A stretch of DNA of 64,000 nucleotides from the NCBI GenBank assembly GCA_963765585.1, contig CAVXXB010000016.1, forward strand, positions 62,001-126,000, read 5' to 3'. Below the pieces are notes generated by a model that was not told where the DNA came from, searched no databases, and saw only the letters and a program-made list of their open reading frames with translations. The translations under genes were made by a program, and so were the position numbers. This DNA is from CAVXXB01 sp963765585 (GTDB taxonomy: Bacteria; Calditrichota; Calditrichia; JAJRVZ01). Shown here piece after piece: positions 9,522-18,453 of this stretch; within the stretch, counting starts at the first letter, position 1, and each line of letters starts with the position of its first letter.

Positions 9522-10001
9522 ATGAAACCTGGTGTTTACACTCAGCTTTATGTACATCTTGTTTTTGTCGTTAAAAACAGGGAATGCCTTTTATTAAAAA
9601 AAATTCGACCTGAAATCTTTGCATATATCAGTGGAATAATTACAAACAGAAATCATAAATCCATTAATATTAATGGTGTTTCTGATCACATTCATATCCT
9701 GATCGGGCTGAATCCAAATGATAAAATCTCAGATCTTGTGGCTGCGATAAAAAGAAGTTCATCTACGTTTATCAATCAGCAAAATTGGTTCAGAGGTAAA
9801 TTTTACTGGCAGGATGGCTATGGAGCGTTTTCCTACAGCAGATCACAAGTGAAGAATGTGTATCAATATATTGAAAACCAGGAATCTCATCATGCGAAAA
9901 ATAAATTCCGGCGGGAATACATCCAACTGTTAGAGGAATTCGAAATTGATTATAACAAAAAGTACTTATTTGACTTTTTCGATTTAGATCACGATATCTA
10001 A
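9522..10001 (+). CDS. REP-associated / IS200-type Y1 transposase
   Basis: A 159-residue single-domain HUH nuclease of the TnpA_REP/IS200 group. The metal-binding HUH motif is DHIHIL and the likely catalytic tyrosine sits in the NVYQYIENQ helix; the WQDGYGAFSYS segment is typical. The ATG at 9522 is chosen over one at 9495 because AAGGAG lies 7-12 bp upstream. No accessory gene or long inverted repeats are present, so a domesticated REP-mobilising role is more likely than an autonomous IS. Confidence 0.87.
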   Translation: MKPGVYTQLYVHLVFVVKNRECLLLKKIRPEIFAYISGIITNRNHKSININGVSDHIHILIGLNPNDKISDLVAAIKRSSSTFINQQNWFRGKFYWQDGYGAFSYSRSQVKNVYQYIENQESHHAKNKFRREYIQLLEEFEIDYNKKYLFDFFDLDHDI

Positions 10002-10232
10002 CTTGAACTGATCATTTCCACCAGATCGAGACACGAAAAGGTGTTATGTCATAAAGCAATATATATTTACAATTTTTTAAGAAGAGAAGTAATATTAAAT
10101 TATTTAGTAATAATCCTTTGCGTCTCTGCGTCTTCGCGAGAGATGTATTATTCAGGCTAACGAAAATTCTTTTATAACCGCAATCTCGTAAAAAAAATAA
10201 AACACATTGGAATAAAAATAAAACAATAACTG

Positions 10233-10261
10233 TTGAAATAGGACTAAAAAGGTCGTATTTT
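10233..10261 (+). promoter_or_regulatory. Promoter overlapped by an Rrf2/IscR-type operator
   Basis: The arms AATAGGACT (10237-10245) and GGTCGTATT (10251-10259) form an inverted repeat around five A, with the AATA-n-GAC / GTC-n-TATT symmetry known for IscR/Rrf2 sites. A -35 TTGAAA (10233-10238) and -10 TATTTT (10256-10261) at 17 bp spacing enclose it, so binding would block polymerase. The predicted start of transcription is only a few bases before the ATG at 10271, so the message may be nearly leaderless. Confidence 0.6.
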
Positions 10262-10270
10262 AATAGAGCT

Positions 10271-10714
10271 ATGTTAAAACTAAGTAAAAAAACAGAATAT
10301 GCAGTGATTGCTGCCATGGATATGGCGGTGGCGGATAAAGATAATCTGGTGACTGCAAAGGACCTGTCGGAAAAATATAATTTGCCAAGGGAACTTTTAG
10401 GAAAGGTCTTGCAAAGCCTGGCCCGAGATGGTTTAATTATATCACAACAGGGTGTCAAGGGCGGTTACCGTCTTGCGTTGGCACCGGAGAAGATAGATTT
10501 TAATTTGATAATTAGTGCCGTTGAGGGCCCCATCCACCTTGTTGATTGTGGTGTAAGTGATGACTGCGGATGTAATCAGTTGGATTATTGTAATATAAAA
10601 ACACCAATGGAATTTATTCAACTGGAGTTGACAAATTTCTTTAAAGGCATCACTTTAAAAGATTTTACGGATAAATATGCAGCTATAAATCCCCTACTAC
10701 AAATTCAGGGATAG
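10271..10714 (+). CDS. Rrf2-family regulator of the suf operon
   Basis: A 147-residue winged-helix repressor. The N-terminal LSKKTEYAVIAAMDMA and GGYRLA wing are typical. The segment DCGVSDDCGCNQLDYC supplies cysteines where IscR holds its [2Fe-2S] cluster, so cluster sensing is likely. It lies 21 bp before sufB and has an operator-like inverted repeat over its own promoter, which fits autoregulation of the Fe-S assembly operon according to cluster supply. Confidence 0.88.
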   Translation: MLKLSKKTEYAVIAAMDMAVADKDNLVTAKDLSEKYNLPRELLGKVLQSLARDGLIISQQGVKGGYRLALAPEKIDFNLIISAVEGPIHLVDCGVSDDCGCNQLDYCNIKTPMEFIQLELTNFFKGITLKDFTDKYAAINPLLQIQG

Positions 10715-10735
10715 GGGAGAGAAAGGTATATATTA

Positions 10736-12181
10736 ATGAGTGAAGAACAAAAATATTTGGAAGATCTGGCAAACCAGGAATATAAATATGGATTTGTGAC
10801 GGATATTGAGGCAGATACCATTCCAAAAGGGCTGAATGAAGATGTAATTCGAATAATATCCGGAAAGAAAAATGAGCCTGAATTCCTACTAGAATGGCGT
10901 TTAAAGGCATTTCGTCAATGGCAGAAATTGGAAGAACCAAAATGGCCTAACGTTACGTATCCGCCGGTTGATTATCAGGATATGGTATACTATTCGGCGC
11001 CTAAGCAGAAAAAGAAACTGGAAAGTCTCGATGAGGTGGATCCTGAACTGCTTGAAACCTATAAAAAACTCGGTATTCCTTTAGATGAACAAAAAATGCT
11101 GGCCGGTGTTGCCGTGGATGCGGTTTTTGACAGCGTATCAGTTGCGACAACATTTAAAGGGAAACTTTCCGAATTAGGAATTATTTTTTGTTCATTCTCA
11201 GAAGCGGTCCATAATCATCCGGACCTGGTAAAAAAATATCTCGGGTCGGTTGTACCGGCAACAGATAATTATTTTGCGGCGCTCAATTCAGCAGTATTCA
11301 GTGATGGCTCATTTGTATATATTCCCAAAGGTGTACGCTGTCCCATGGAACTTTCCACGTATTTCAGAATAAATGCGGCGGATACCGGGCAGTTTGAACG
11401 CACCTTAATTGTTGCCGAAGAGGGGAGTTATGTGAGTTATCTTGAAGGCTGTACCGCGCCAATCCGCGATGAGAACCAACTCCATGCTGCCGTAGTCGAA
11501 CTGGTTGCCCTGGATAATGCCGAAATTAAATACTCAACCGTTCAAAACTGGTATCCTGGTGATAAGGACGGTAAGGGTGGAATCTATAACTTTGTTACCA
11601 AACGCGGTGCCTGCCGTGGCGTCAACTCAAAAATATCATGGACCCAGGTTGAAACGGGTTCGGCGATAACCTGGAAATATCCCAGCGTAATACTGCAAGG
11701 AGACAATTCGAAGGGTGAATTTTATTCAGTAGCCCTGACAAATAATCATCAGCAGGCCGATACCGGTACAAAAATGATTCACCTGGGCAAAAACACAAAA
11801 AGCACCATAGTCTCTAAAGGGATTTCTGCTGGTAAAAGTCAAAATTCATATCGCGGTCTGGTGCGCGTGTCAAAAAAAGCAGAAAACGCCAGAAATTATT
11901 CGCAATGTGATTCACTGTTAATCGGAGACAAGTGTGGTGCGCACACATTTCCATATATTGAAGTCGGAAATACCTCGGCGAGCGTTGAGCACGAGGCTAC
12001 TACTTCCAAGATTGGTGAGGATCAGATTTTTTATCTGAATCAAAGGGGATTGTCAACAGAAGATGCTATAAATCTGATTGTAAATGGTTATTGTAAAGAA
12101 GTGTTCAGGGAATTGCCTATGGAGTTTGCTGTGGAAGCACAAAATCTGCTGGCAGTCAGTCTGGAAGGCAGTGTGGGGTAA
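10736..12181 (+). CDS. sufB: Fe-S cluster assembly scaffold protein SufB
   Basis: A 481-residue beta-helix protein that with SufC and SufD forms the cytoplasmic SufBC2D scaffold on which Fe-S clusters are built. Diagnostic stretches are YIPKGVRCPMELSTYFRIN, YLEGCTAPIRDENQLHAAVVE, and NARNYSQCDSLLIG. The C-terminal HEATTSKIGEDQIFYL is fully conserved in form. First structural gene of the operon. Length matches the family (about 480). Confidence 0.96.
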   Translation: MSEEQKYLEDLANQEYKYGFVTDIEADTIPKGLNEDVIRIISGKKNEPEFLLEWRLKAFRQWQKLEEPKWPNVTYPPVDYQDMVYYSAPKQKKKLESLDEVDPELLETYKKLGIPLDEQKMLAGVAVDAVFDSVSVATTFKGKLSELGIIFCSFSEAVHNHPDLVKKYLGSVVPATDNYFAALNSAVFSDGSFVYIPKGVRCPMELSTYFRINAADTGQFERTLIVAEEGSYVSYLEGCTAPIRDENQLHAAVVELVALDNAEIKYSTVQNWYPGDKDGKGGIYNFVTKRGACRGVNSKISWTQVETGSAITWKYPSVILQGDNSKGEFYSVALTNNHQQADTGTKMIHLGKNTKSTIVSKGISAGKSQNSYRGLVRVSKKAENARNYSQCDSLLIGDKCGAHTFPYIEVGNTSASVEHEATTSKIGEDQIFYLNQRGLSTEDAINLIVNGYCKEVFRELPMEFAVEAQNLLAVSLEGSVG

Positions 12182-12224
12182 TTAATTGGCGATTGGAGTA
12201 GGGCAATAGGTGAGGTTGCGATAG

Positions 12225-12244
12225 GGACACGGCATGCCGTGTCC
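12225..12244. repeat. Perfect 20-bp palindrome between sufB and sufC
   Basis: GGACACGGCA followed by its exact reverse complement. A related but imperfect copy (GTAGGGACACGGCATG... GGTCCCTACG) lies after sufT at 15563-15614. It would form a hairpin in the suf message. It may act on message stability or be a REP-like dispersed element. Confidence 0.7.
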
Positions 12245-12290
12245 GTACGATTAATCATAGATAATTAAAAGTTATAAACGAGGATTATAA

Positions 12291-13049
12291 ATGTTAAAAA
12301 TATCAAATCTACACGCTAGTGTAGAAGAAAATCAAATATTAAACGGTATTGATTTGGAAGTAAAACCGGGAGAGGTGCATGCAATTATGGGGCCTAATGG
12401 CTCTGGAAAAAGTACGCTTGCAAATGTTCTCGCAGGTCGTGAAGGGTACGAAGTAACTGAAGGGAAAATTATATACCGGGGGAATGATCTGCTGGAAATG
12501 GCACCGGAAGAGCGTGCCCGCGAAGGAATCTTTCTGGCGTTTCAGTATCCGGTTGAAATTCCGGGCATCAGTAATATGTATTTTATGAAATCCAGTCTGA
12601 ATGAGATCAGAAAACATAATGGGCTTGAGGAAATGGATGCCATGGATTTCATGAGTATGGTTAAGAAGAAGATGGAATTGGTTGAGATTGATCAAAAACT
12701 TATTAACCGACCGGTGAATGAAGGCTTTTCCGGTGGAGAGAAGAAGAAAAATGAAATATTTCAGATGGCCGTACTTGAGCCAAAATTAGCCATCCTGGAT
12801 GAAACAGACTCGGGTCTGGATATCGATGCGCTGCGAATAGTGGCCAATGGGGTTAATAAACTTAAAAACAAAGAAAATGCCTTTCTTGTGATTACCCATT
12901 ACCAGCGATTGCTGAATTATATTGTACCGGATTATGTTCATGTTCTTGCTGGTGGTAAAATTATTAAATCCGGTGGAAAAGAACTTGCAATTGAGCTCGA
13001 AGAAAAAGGGTATGACTGGTTAACACAAACGGAAACTGTGGGGGCTTGA
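12291..13049 (+). CDS. sufC: Fe-S cluster assembly ATPase SufC
   Basis: A 252-residue ABC-type ATPase, soluble partner of SufB and SufD. Walker A is GPNGSGKST, the signature is FSGGEKKKNE, and Walker B is LAILDETDSGLDID, with the SufC-specific pattern around the D loop; the switch histidine is in LVITHYQRLL. It starts 109 bp after sufB, a gap that contains a 20-bp palindrome. Confidence 0.97.
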   Translation: MLKISNLHASVEENQILNGIDLEVKPGEVHAIMGPNGSGKSTLANVLAGREGYEVTEGKIIYRGNDLLEMAPEERAREGIFLAFQYPVEIPGISNMYFMKSSLNEIRKHNGLEEMDAMDFMSMVKKKMELVEIDQKLINRPVNEGFSGGEKKKNEIFQMAVLEPKLAILDETDSGLDIDALRIVANGVNKLKNKENAFLVITHYQRLLNYIVPDYVHVLAGGKIIKSGGKELAIELEEKGYDWLTQTETVGA

Positions 13050-13053
13050 CAGG

Positions 13054-14382
13054 ATGGACAAAGAACGAACAGAGGGTAATATGGCGTGGTATTTGGCCCA
13101 GTTTGACCAGTTGCAAAAAGACCTGAATGGCAAAAGTCAGGAAGAAATTCATCGGGTGCGTCGACGGGCAATTGATCAGTTAGCACTCGCGGGTTTTCCG
13201 ACAACAAAAGATGAAGAATGGAAATACACGGATATCCGTCCACTCTTAAAAACAGATTTTGAATTTTCAAATTCATCAACAGTCACGGAATCTGACATTG
13301 AAAATTATAGGATAAACGGACTGGACTCATATCAACTGGTTTTTATAAATGGTAATTTCCGCAAGGATTTATCAATGAGGGATGATTTACCGGGAAATAT
13401 CCAGATTAGTCCGCTCCACGATTATCTTGAAAATAACAAGGGTGCATTGGGAAATGAATTAACAAAACATACACCTGCCGGTATGGATGCCTTCACGGCA
13501 CTTAACACCGCTTTTTTGCACGAAGGGGTGGTAATCGTTGTTCCAAAAAATGTTGTTGTGGATAAACCTGTTCATATTATACATGTAAATAATGGGCGGG
13601 CAAAGACAATCTCAACTCCGCGTAATCTCATTGTGGCTGAGCAGGGCTCTGAATTAAAAGTAATTGAGTCATTTGGCGGCCTGGGTAGTGAAGAATATTT
13701 TACAAATGCAGTTAGTGAAATTATTGTCGGTGCCAATGCCAAAATCGAACATTTTAAAATCCAAAATGAAAATGATGCGGCTTTTCATGTTAGTTCTGTA
13801 TTTGTTCACCAGGAAAGGGACAGCAATTACACGTCTCACAACTTTGTATTTGGTGGCAAACTGGTACGGAATAATATTAGTTCAAAACTGGATGGAGAAG
13901 GTATCAATTGTATATTAAATGGTCTTTATATAGGTGCGGGGCAACAACATATTGATAATCACACCACTATCGATCATGCAAAACCAAATTGCCACAGTGA
14001 AGAACTGTACAAAGGGATCCTGGATGACAAGGCGCGCGGTGTGTTCAATGGCAAGATATTTGTTCGCCAGGATGCTCAAAAAACAAATGCCATCCAGAAT
14101 AATAATACCATTTTATTATCGGACAATGCAAACATTGATACGAAACCACAATTGGAAATATTTGCCGATGATGTCCGCTGTACCCATGGTGCAACTATTG
14201 GACAGCTGGACGAGGATGCCTACTTTTATCTGAGATCAAGGGGTATTGATAAAGTTCAGGCAAGACAATTACTCATTTTTGCGTTTGCCAGCGATGTTAT
14301 AGACAGGGTTGAAATAGATCCACTGCGTGAAAATCTGGCAGGTCTTCTGGCAAAGAAATTACATACCATTCGGCCGGAGTAG
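13054..14382 (+). CDS. sufD: Fe-S cluster assembly protein SufD
   Basis: A 442-residue paralogue of SufB and third member of the SufBCD complex. The N-terminal GFPTTKDEEWKYTDIRPLL and the C-terminal TKPQLEIFADDVRCTHGATIG, YFYLRSRGI and AR-LLIFAFA-DV are SufD hallmarks. It begins 4 bp after sufC. A second in-frame ATG at 13081, preceded by AGAGGG, is an alternative start that would remove nine residues. Confidence 0.95.
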   Translation: MDKERTEGNMAWYLAQFDQLQKDLNGKSQEEIHRVRRRAIDQLALAGFPTTKDEEWKYTDIRPLLKTDFEFSNSSTVTESDIENYRINGLDSYQLVFINGNFRKDLSMRDDLPGNIQISPLHDYLENNKGALGNELTKHTPAGMDAFTALNTAFLHEGVVIVVPKNVVVDKPVHIIHVNNGRAKTISTPRNLIVAEQGSELKVIESFGGLGSEEYFTNAVSEIIVGANAKIEHFKIQNENDAAFHVSSVFVHQERDSNYTSHNFVFGGKLVRNNISSKLDGEGINCILNGLYIGAGQQHIDNHTTIDHAKPNCHSEELYKGILDDKARGVFNGKIFVRQDAQKTNAIQNNNTILLSDNANIDTKPQLEIFADDVRCTHGATIGQLDEDAYFYLRSRGIDKVQARQLLIFAFASDVIDRVEIDPLRENLAGLLAKKLHTIRPE

Positions 14383-14608
14383 TGGAGTAAATTTAGATAT
14401 TAGGTTTGTGGTATGAGTGAAGTTTAAAGTACGATTATGGCTGTATAAATCAGTTGGTTAATAAGGGAAATTGTTTATGGGAAATTTCGAGTATTAAGCA
14501 CGACAGGGTTTAGTGATATCTTCAAACTAATCGATATCAAAATCTCTAATCTCTAATTTCTCATTTCTAATCACCTTGAATATATTATTTACAAGTTTAG
14601 GAAATCAT

Positions 14609-15061
14609 ATGGAAGGTTTACGAGATTTATATCAGGAAGTGATCCTCGATCACAATAAAAATCCAAGAAATTATCATAAACCGGCTGGTGCAAACCGGAT
14701 GGCAGATGGCAGAAATCCGCTGTGCGGCGACCACTATACAATATATTTGGAAGTTCACGATGATATCGTAGTGGATGTGGCCTTTGAGGGTTCCGGATGC
14801 GCTATTTCCAAGGCTTCTGCATCCATTATGAGCCAGGAAATGAAGGGCAAAACGGTAGCCGAAGTGGAAAAGATTTTCCAATTGTTTCATAAAGTAGTCA
14901 CGGGTGAAGAAGATGCGATGGATCATCTTGATGAGTTGGGTAAACTGGCTGCATTTGCAGGTGTGGCAGAATTTCCGATTCGTGTAAAGTGTGCCACATT
15001 GGCCTGGCATGCCATGCATAGTGCGCTAAATGCGAAAGATCCTGAAGTTTCGACAGAATAA
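14609..15061 (+). CDS. sufU: SufU-type sulfur-transfer / scaffold protein
   Basis: A 150-residue IscU-like protein of the SufU group, which takes sulfur from SufS and passes it to SufBCD. Three ligand cysteines are seen in NPLCGDHY, GSGCAISKAS and VKCATLAW, with the SufU-type insertion between the second and third. I start it at the ATG at 14609 (MEGLRDLYQEVILDH matches the family start, with AGGA upstream), leaving off 11 codons of an earlier in-frame start. Confidence 0.93.
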   Translation: MEGLRDLYQEVILDHNKNPRNYHKPAGANRMADGRNPLCGDHYTIYLEVHDDIVVDVAFEGSGCAISKASASIMSQEMKGKTVAEVEKIFQLFHKVVTGEEDAMDHLDELGKLAAFAGVAEFPIRVKCATLAWHAMHSALNAKDPEVSTE

Positions 15062-15063
15062 AT

Positions 15064-15219
15064 CTCGGTACTCGGTTCTCGGCACTCGTCACTGGCGACT
15101 CGGCTCTCGGTACTGGGCACCAGGCACTCGCCTCTGGTTTCTCGGCAGTGGATAGGTAATATGAATTAGCAAGAGCAAGTGTCAGTAACAAGTACCCAGA
15201 ACCGAGCACCGAGTACCGA
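15064..15219. repeat. Inverted pair of degenerate heptamer arrays (CTCGGTA family)
   Basis: From 15064 to about 15145 run imperfect 7-bp units such as CTCGGTA, CTCGGTT, CTCGGCA, CTCGTCA. At 15191-15219 the reverse complement of the beginning of this array appears; aligned to 15065-15093 it matches at about 23 of 29 positions. Inside the suf message this would fold into a long hairpin between sufU and sufT. Function unknown. Confidence 0.7.
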
Positions 15220-15240
15220 AATCAATAAAGGACAAAAATT

Positions 15241-15567
15241 ATGACTGAGACAAATATTTCACCGGCTCAGATTGAATCACGGGCAATTCAAGTACTGCAA
15301 ACTGTATTTGATCCGGAAATTCCGGTAAATATCTATTCTTTAGGATTGGTTTACGAAGTTAAGGCGGATGAGTCGGGAAATGTGCATATTAAAATGACGT
15401 TGACAAGCCCTAATTGTCCGGTGGCAGAATCACTACCGCAGGAAGTACAGACAAAAATATCTGAAATTGATGGCGTTGCAGATGTCAATGTTGAAATCGT
15501 GTGGGAACCTACATGGACACCGGAATTGATGAGTGATGCGGCAAAACTTGAACTGGGGATGCTGTAG
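15241..15567 (+). CDS. sufT: SufT (MIP18/DUF59 family) Fe-S maturation factor
   Basis: A 108-residue small acidic protein of the MIP18/DUF59 family, which helps load Fe-S clusters into targets. Typical blocks are FDPEIPVNIYSLGLVY, LTSPNCPVAESLP with the conserved cysteine, and VWEPTWTPELMSDAA. It lies inside the suf operon, between sufU and sufS, and has AAAGGA before its ATG. Confidence 0.92.
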   Translation: MTETNISPAQIESRAIQVLQTVFDPEIPVNIYSLGLVYEVKADESGNVHIKMTLTSPNCPVAESLPQEVQTKISEIDGVADVNVEIVWEPTWTPELMSDAAKLELGML

Positions 15568-15665
15568 GGACACGGCATGTTGAAAATCCCGTGTATCGGG
15601 ACCAGGTCCCTACGAATTGTAATTTTAGCAGTTAGCCAGGATGATACAAAAAAAGTGAGGAAGTA

Positions 15666-16916
15666 ATGGCAGAGGTTGCAACCAAAGAGCGGGTTAAATT
15701 TGATGCCCATCTCTATAGAAAAGATTTTCCAATTTTAAATGAAGAAGTTCATGGAAAACCATTGATCTATTTTGATAACGGCGCATCCACACAAAAACCC
15801 ATTCAGGTAATCGATAGAATATCACATTATTATCTGCATGAAAATGCCAATGTGCATCGTGGAATTCATGAATTGAGTGATCGGGCAACCCGGGCTTTTG
15901 AGGAGTCCCGCAAAAAAGTAGCAGATTTTATCGGGGCGGAGTCTGCAAAGCAGATAATCTTTACCCGCGGTACCACTGAAGCCATAAACCTTGTTGCCAG
16001 TGCCTGGGGACGAAAATTCATTTCTGCGGACGATGAAATTATTCTGAGTGAAATGGAACATCATAGTAATTTGATTCCCTGGCAAATTCTGGCAAAAGAA
16101 GTTGGCGCAAAGTTACGATTTATTCCTTTTAAAGAAGATGGAACAATTGATTTTCCGGTTTTTGAACAATTGTTAAATAAAAAGACAAAACTTATATCAA
16201 TTACCCACATGTCCAATGTTTTCGGAACGATAAATCCGGTTAAAAGAATTATTCAAATGGCTCATGATCGTGGCGTGCCGGTTATGTTTGACGCCGCACA
16301 AAGTGTTCCGCACTTGCCGGTAAATGTTGGATATCTTGATTGTGATTTTTTTGCATTTTCAGGACATAAAATGCTCGGTCCTACTGGCATTGGTGTGCTG
16401 TATGCCAAGAGTCAAATTCTTGAAAATATGAATCCTTATCAGGGTGGCGGTGAGATGATTAGTTCCGTGTGGCTAGAAAGCGCTACCTGGAACGAAATAC
16501 CACACAAGTTTGAGGCAGGAACACCTAATATCGCCGGGGCAGTGGGACTTGGTGCTGCTGTAGACTATCTGCAAAATATCGGGATGGTCCCGATCACACT
16601 ATACGAGCAGGAACTGACCACATATACACTGGAAAAAATGAATGATATTGAAGATATGGTGATCTATGGTACTGCTCCTGAGCGGGGTGGTGTTATTTCA
16701 TTTAACCTGGGTAATATTCATCCCCATGATCTTTCCCATTATCTGGATCAGGAAGGTATCGCTGTGCGTGCCGGTCATCACTGTGCACAACCGCTTATGC
16801 GAAAACTGGATATCGCTGCCACAACACGTATTAGTCTCTATCTGTATAATACCCATGAAGAGGTGGATTACTTTATTGACCGGCTGTTAGCGGCGAAAGA
16901 GTTTTTCAGTTATTAA
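15666..16916 (+). CDS. sufS: Cysteine desulfurase SufS
   Basis: A 416-residue PLP enzyme that takes sulfur from cysteine for Fe-S assembly. The PLP lysine is K235 in SGHKMLGPTG and the persulfide cysteine is C373 in AGHHCAQP, the short-loop arrangement of class II desulfurases. FDNGASTQKP and NVHRGIHELS near the N-terminus are characteristic. An AGTGAGGAAGTA stretch precedes the ATG. Last gene of the suf operon. Confidence 0.95.
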   Translation: MAEVATKERVKFDAHLYRKDFPILNEEVHGKPLIYFDNGASTQKPIQVIDRISHYYLHENANVHRGIHELSDRATRAFEESRKKVADFIGAESAKQIIFTRGTTEAINLVASAWGRKFISADDEIILSEMEHHSNLIPWQILAKEVGAKLRFIPFKEDGTIDFPVFEQLLNKKTKLISITHMSNVFGTINPVKRIIQMAHDRGVPVMFDAAQSVPHLPVNVGYLDCDFFAFSGHKMLGPTGIGVLYAKSQILENMNPYQGGGEMISSVWLESATWNEIPHKFEAGTPNIAGAVGLGAAVDYLQNIGMVPITLYEQELTTYTLEKMNDIEDMVIYGTAPERGGVISFNLGNIHPHDLSHYLDQEGIAVRAGHHCAQPLMRKLDIAATTRISLYLYNTHEEVDYFIDRLLAAKEFFSY

Positions 16917-16979
16917 AAATACTATTCCTTGATTTAGTTAGTATCGCGACCTAAATTCTTGTCAGGAAAATCAGGAATA

Positions 16980-18113
16980 ATGGCTCGCAAACTAACAATA
17001 GAAGACCGAAAACGTTACCTCAATTTACGCCGCAATTTTAAATCCCCTGTAATCGGTGTAACAGGAAATGTGGGCAAAACCACTACAATTGCAATGATCC
17101 AGACCGTTCTTGAACAGAAGGGTCGTGTTCTGAAACACCATCATGGTTATGGAAATTGGGATAATAACATTGCCACCCTGGAAAAATTATCACCTGAATA
17201 CGACTATGCTATATTTGAATTTGATTTTCACCGCAGTAATAATTTTGCCGAGATTTTAAGAATCATCAAACCAAATATTGGAATTGTAACCAATATCGGT
17301 GATGCTCATTTATCTTACATTGGCGGTATGATTGAGGTGGCGTTAAAGAGATCGGAAGTTGTAAAATATCTGGCGCGGGATGGTGTTGCAATTCTTAACA
17401 AAGATGACGAACTCAGCTCTGCTCTAAGCGAATATATTGAAAGCAAAAATGTGGTTAAATTCGGTTTGAGTAAGAATGGTGAATATTATGCATCAGATAT
17501 TGAACACCTGGGCCCTGATGGAACCAGATTTTTACTGAATGATAAATATAATGTTACAATTCCGGTTTTTAGTATTAGCGATGTCTATAATTTTCTTGCG
17601 GCAATAGCGGCTTTGGTTGCGATTGGTATCCCGTTAGAATTTATACTTGATACATTTCAAACCAACTATGAATTGCCCAGCGGCAGGGGGAAAATTTATA
17701 AACTAAATGGACATCACGTTATTGATGAAAGTTATGAAGCCACACCCCGTTCGGTTGCCAAAGCGGCACGATCGCTTGTGGGGTTTCGGCCATATTCAGA
17801 TCGGTTGATTTACGTGGTCGGAGATATGATCGAATCAGGAGTCAATATCGAAGAGCAACATCTTAATATGGGTTATTTTTTATCGGCTCTGCCAATTGAT
17901 TGTTTTATAACGGTTGGACACTATGCAGAATTTATTGGCAAGGGTATTTCCTTAATTCAGAGTAAAGAAAAAACTGTTATTACCTGTACCTCTGTTGATG
18001 ATATTTTAAAAACAATCGATAAAATGATCAGAAAAAAGTCCGTCATTACGGTCCAGGGCATTGGTCAGGTTGGTTTGCGCCGGTTGGTCAATTATCTGGA
18101 AAAAAAATCTTAA
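16980..18113 (+). CDS. Orphan Mur-ligase-like ATP-dependent ligase
   Basis: A 377-residue protein with the Mur ligase core: the ATP loop VTGNVGKTTTIAM, a TNIGDAHLSYIGG segment (counterpart of the conserved NIG-DHL motif), an ILNKDDE block, and a C-terminal GRGKIY...VIDESYEATPRSV region as in MurF. It lacks the N-terminal UDP-binding domain of full MurF (about 450 residues). It sits alone between sufS and hypA, ends one base before hypA starts, and so is probably co-transcribed with the hyp genes. The substrate is unknown; amide-bond formation on a cofactor or envelope precursor is the family expectation. Start at 16980 chosen for MARKLT and AGGA upstream. Confidence 0.75.
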   Translation: MARKLTIEDRKRYLNLRRNFKSPVIGVTGNVGKTTTIAMIQTVLEQKGRVLKHHHGYGNWDNNIATLEKLSPEYDYAIFEFDFHRSNNFAEILRIIKPNIGIVTNIGDAHLSYIGGMIEVALKRSEVVKYLARDGVAILNKDDELSSALSEYIESKNVVKFGLSKNGEYYASDIEHLGPDGTRFLLNDKYNVTIPVFSISDVYNFLAAIAALVAIGIPLEFILDTFQTNYELPSGRGKIYKLNGHHVIDESYEATPRSVAKAARSLVGFRPYSDRLIYVVGDMIESGVNIEEQHLNMGYFLSALPIDCFITVGHYAEFIGKGISLIQSKEKTVITCTSVDDILKTIDKMIRKKSVITVQGIGQVGLRRLVNYLEKKS

Positions 18114-18114
18114 G

Positions 18115-18453
18115 ATGCACGAATTATCAATTGCACAAAGTATTATAGATATTATTGATGAAACCTTAAATGGTGAAGATCAAAAATTGCTGGAAGTTTC
18201 GGTACAGATTGGTGAATTGGTAGCGGTGGTCCCGGATTCTTTGGATTTTTGTTATAATGTGATTACTGAAAATACAAAGTATGCCGGATCAAAACTGGAT
18301 ATTGAGATTTTACCACTAATGTCAAAATGTAAAAGTTGTAAAAAAGAATTTCAGATAGAAAAATTCACTTTTGTGTGTCCACATTGTACATCCTCTGAAT
18401 TGGATGTCATACAGGGTCAGGAACTTAAAATCAGTCATCTGGAGGTTGAATAG
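18115..18453 (+). CDS. hypA: Hydrogenase nickel incorporation protein HypA
   Basis: A 112-residue nickel metallochaperone. It begins MHELSIAQSI, giving the nickel-binding histidine at position 2, and has a zinc site CKSC...CPHC about residues 70-90. The start at 18115 is fixed by this invariant N-terminus. Its TAG stop is immediately followed by the hypB ATG. Confidence 0.96.
   Translation: MHELSIAQSIIDIIDETLNGEDQKLLEVSVQIGELVAVVPDSLDFCYNVITENTKYAGSKLDIEILPLMSKCKSCKKEFQIEKFTFVCPHCTSSELDVIQGQELKISHLEVE

Noticed and set aside
9522..10001. Complete autonomous IS200 element
   Set aside because: No paired element ends could be defined; the cluster of different palindromes fits a REP-associated transposase better.
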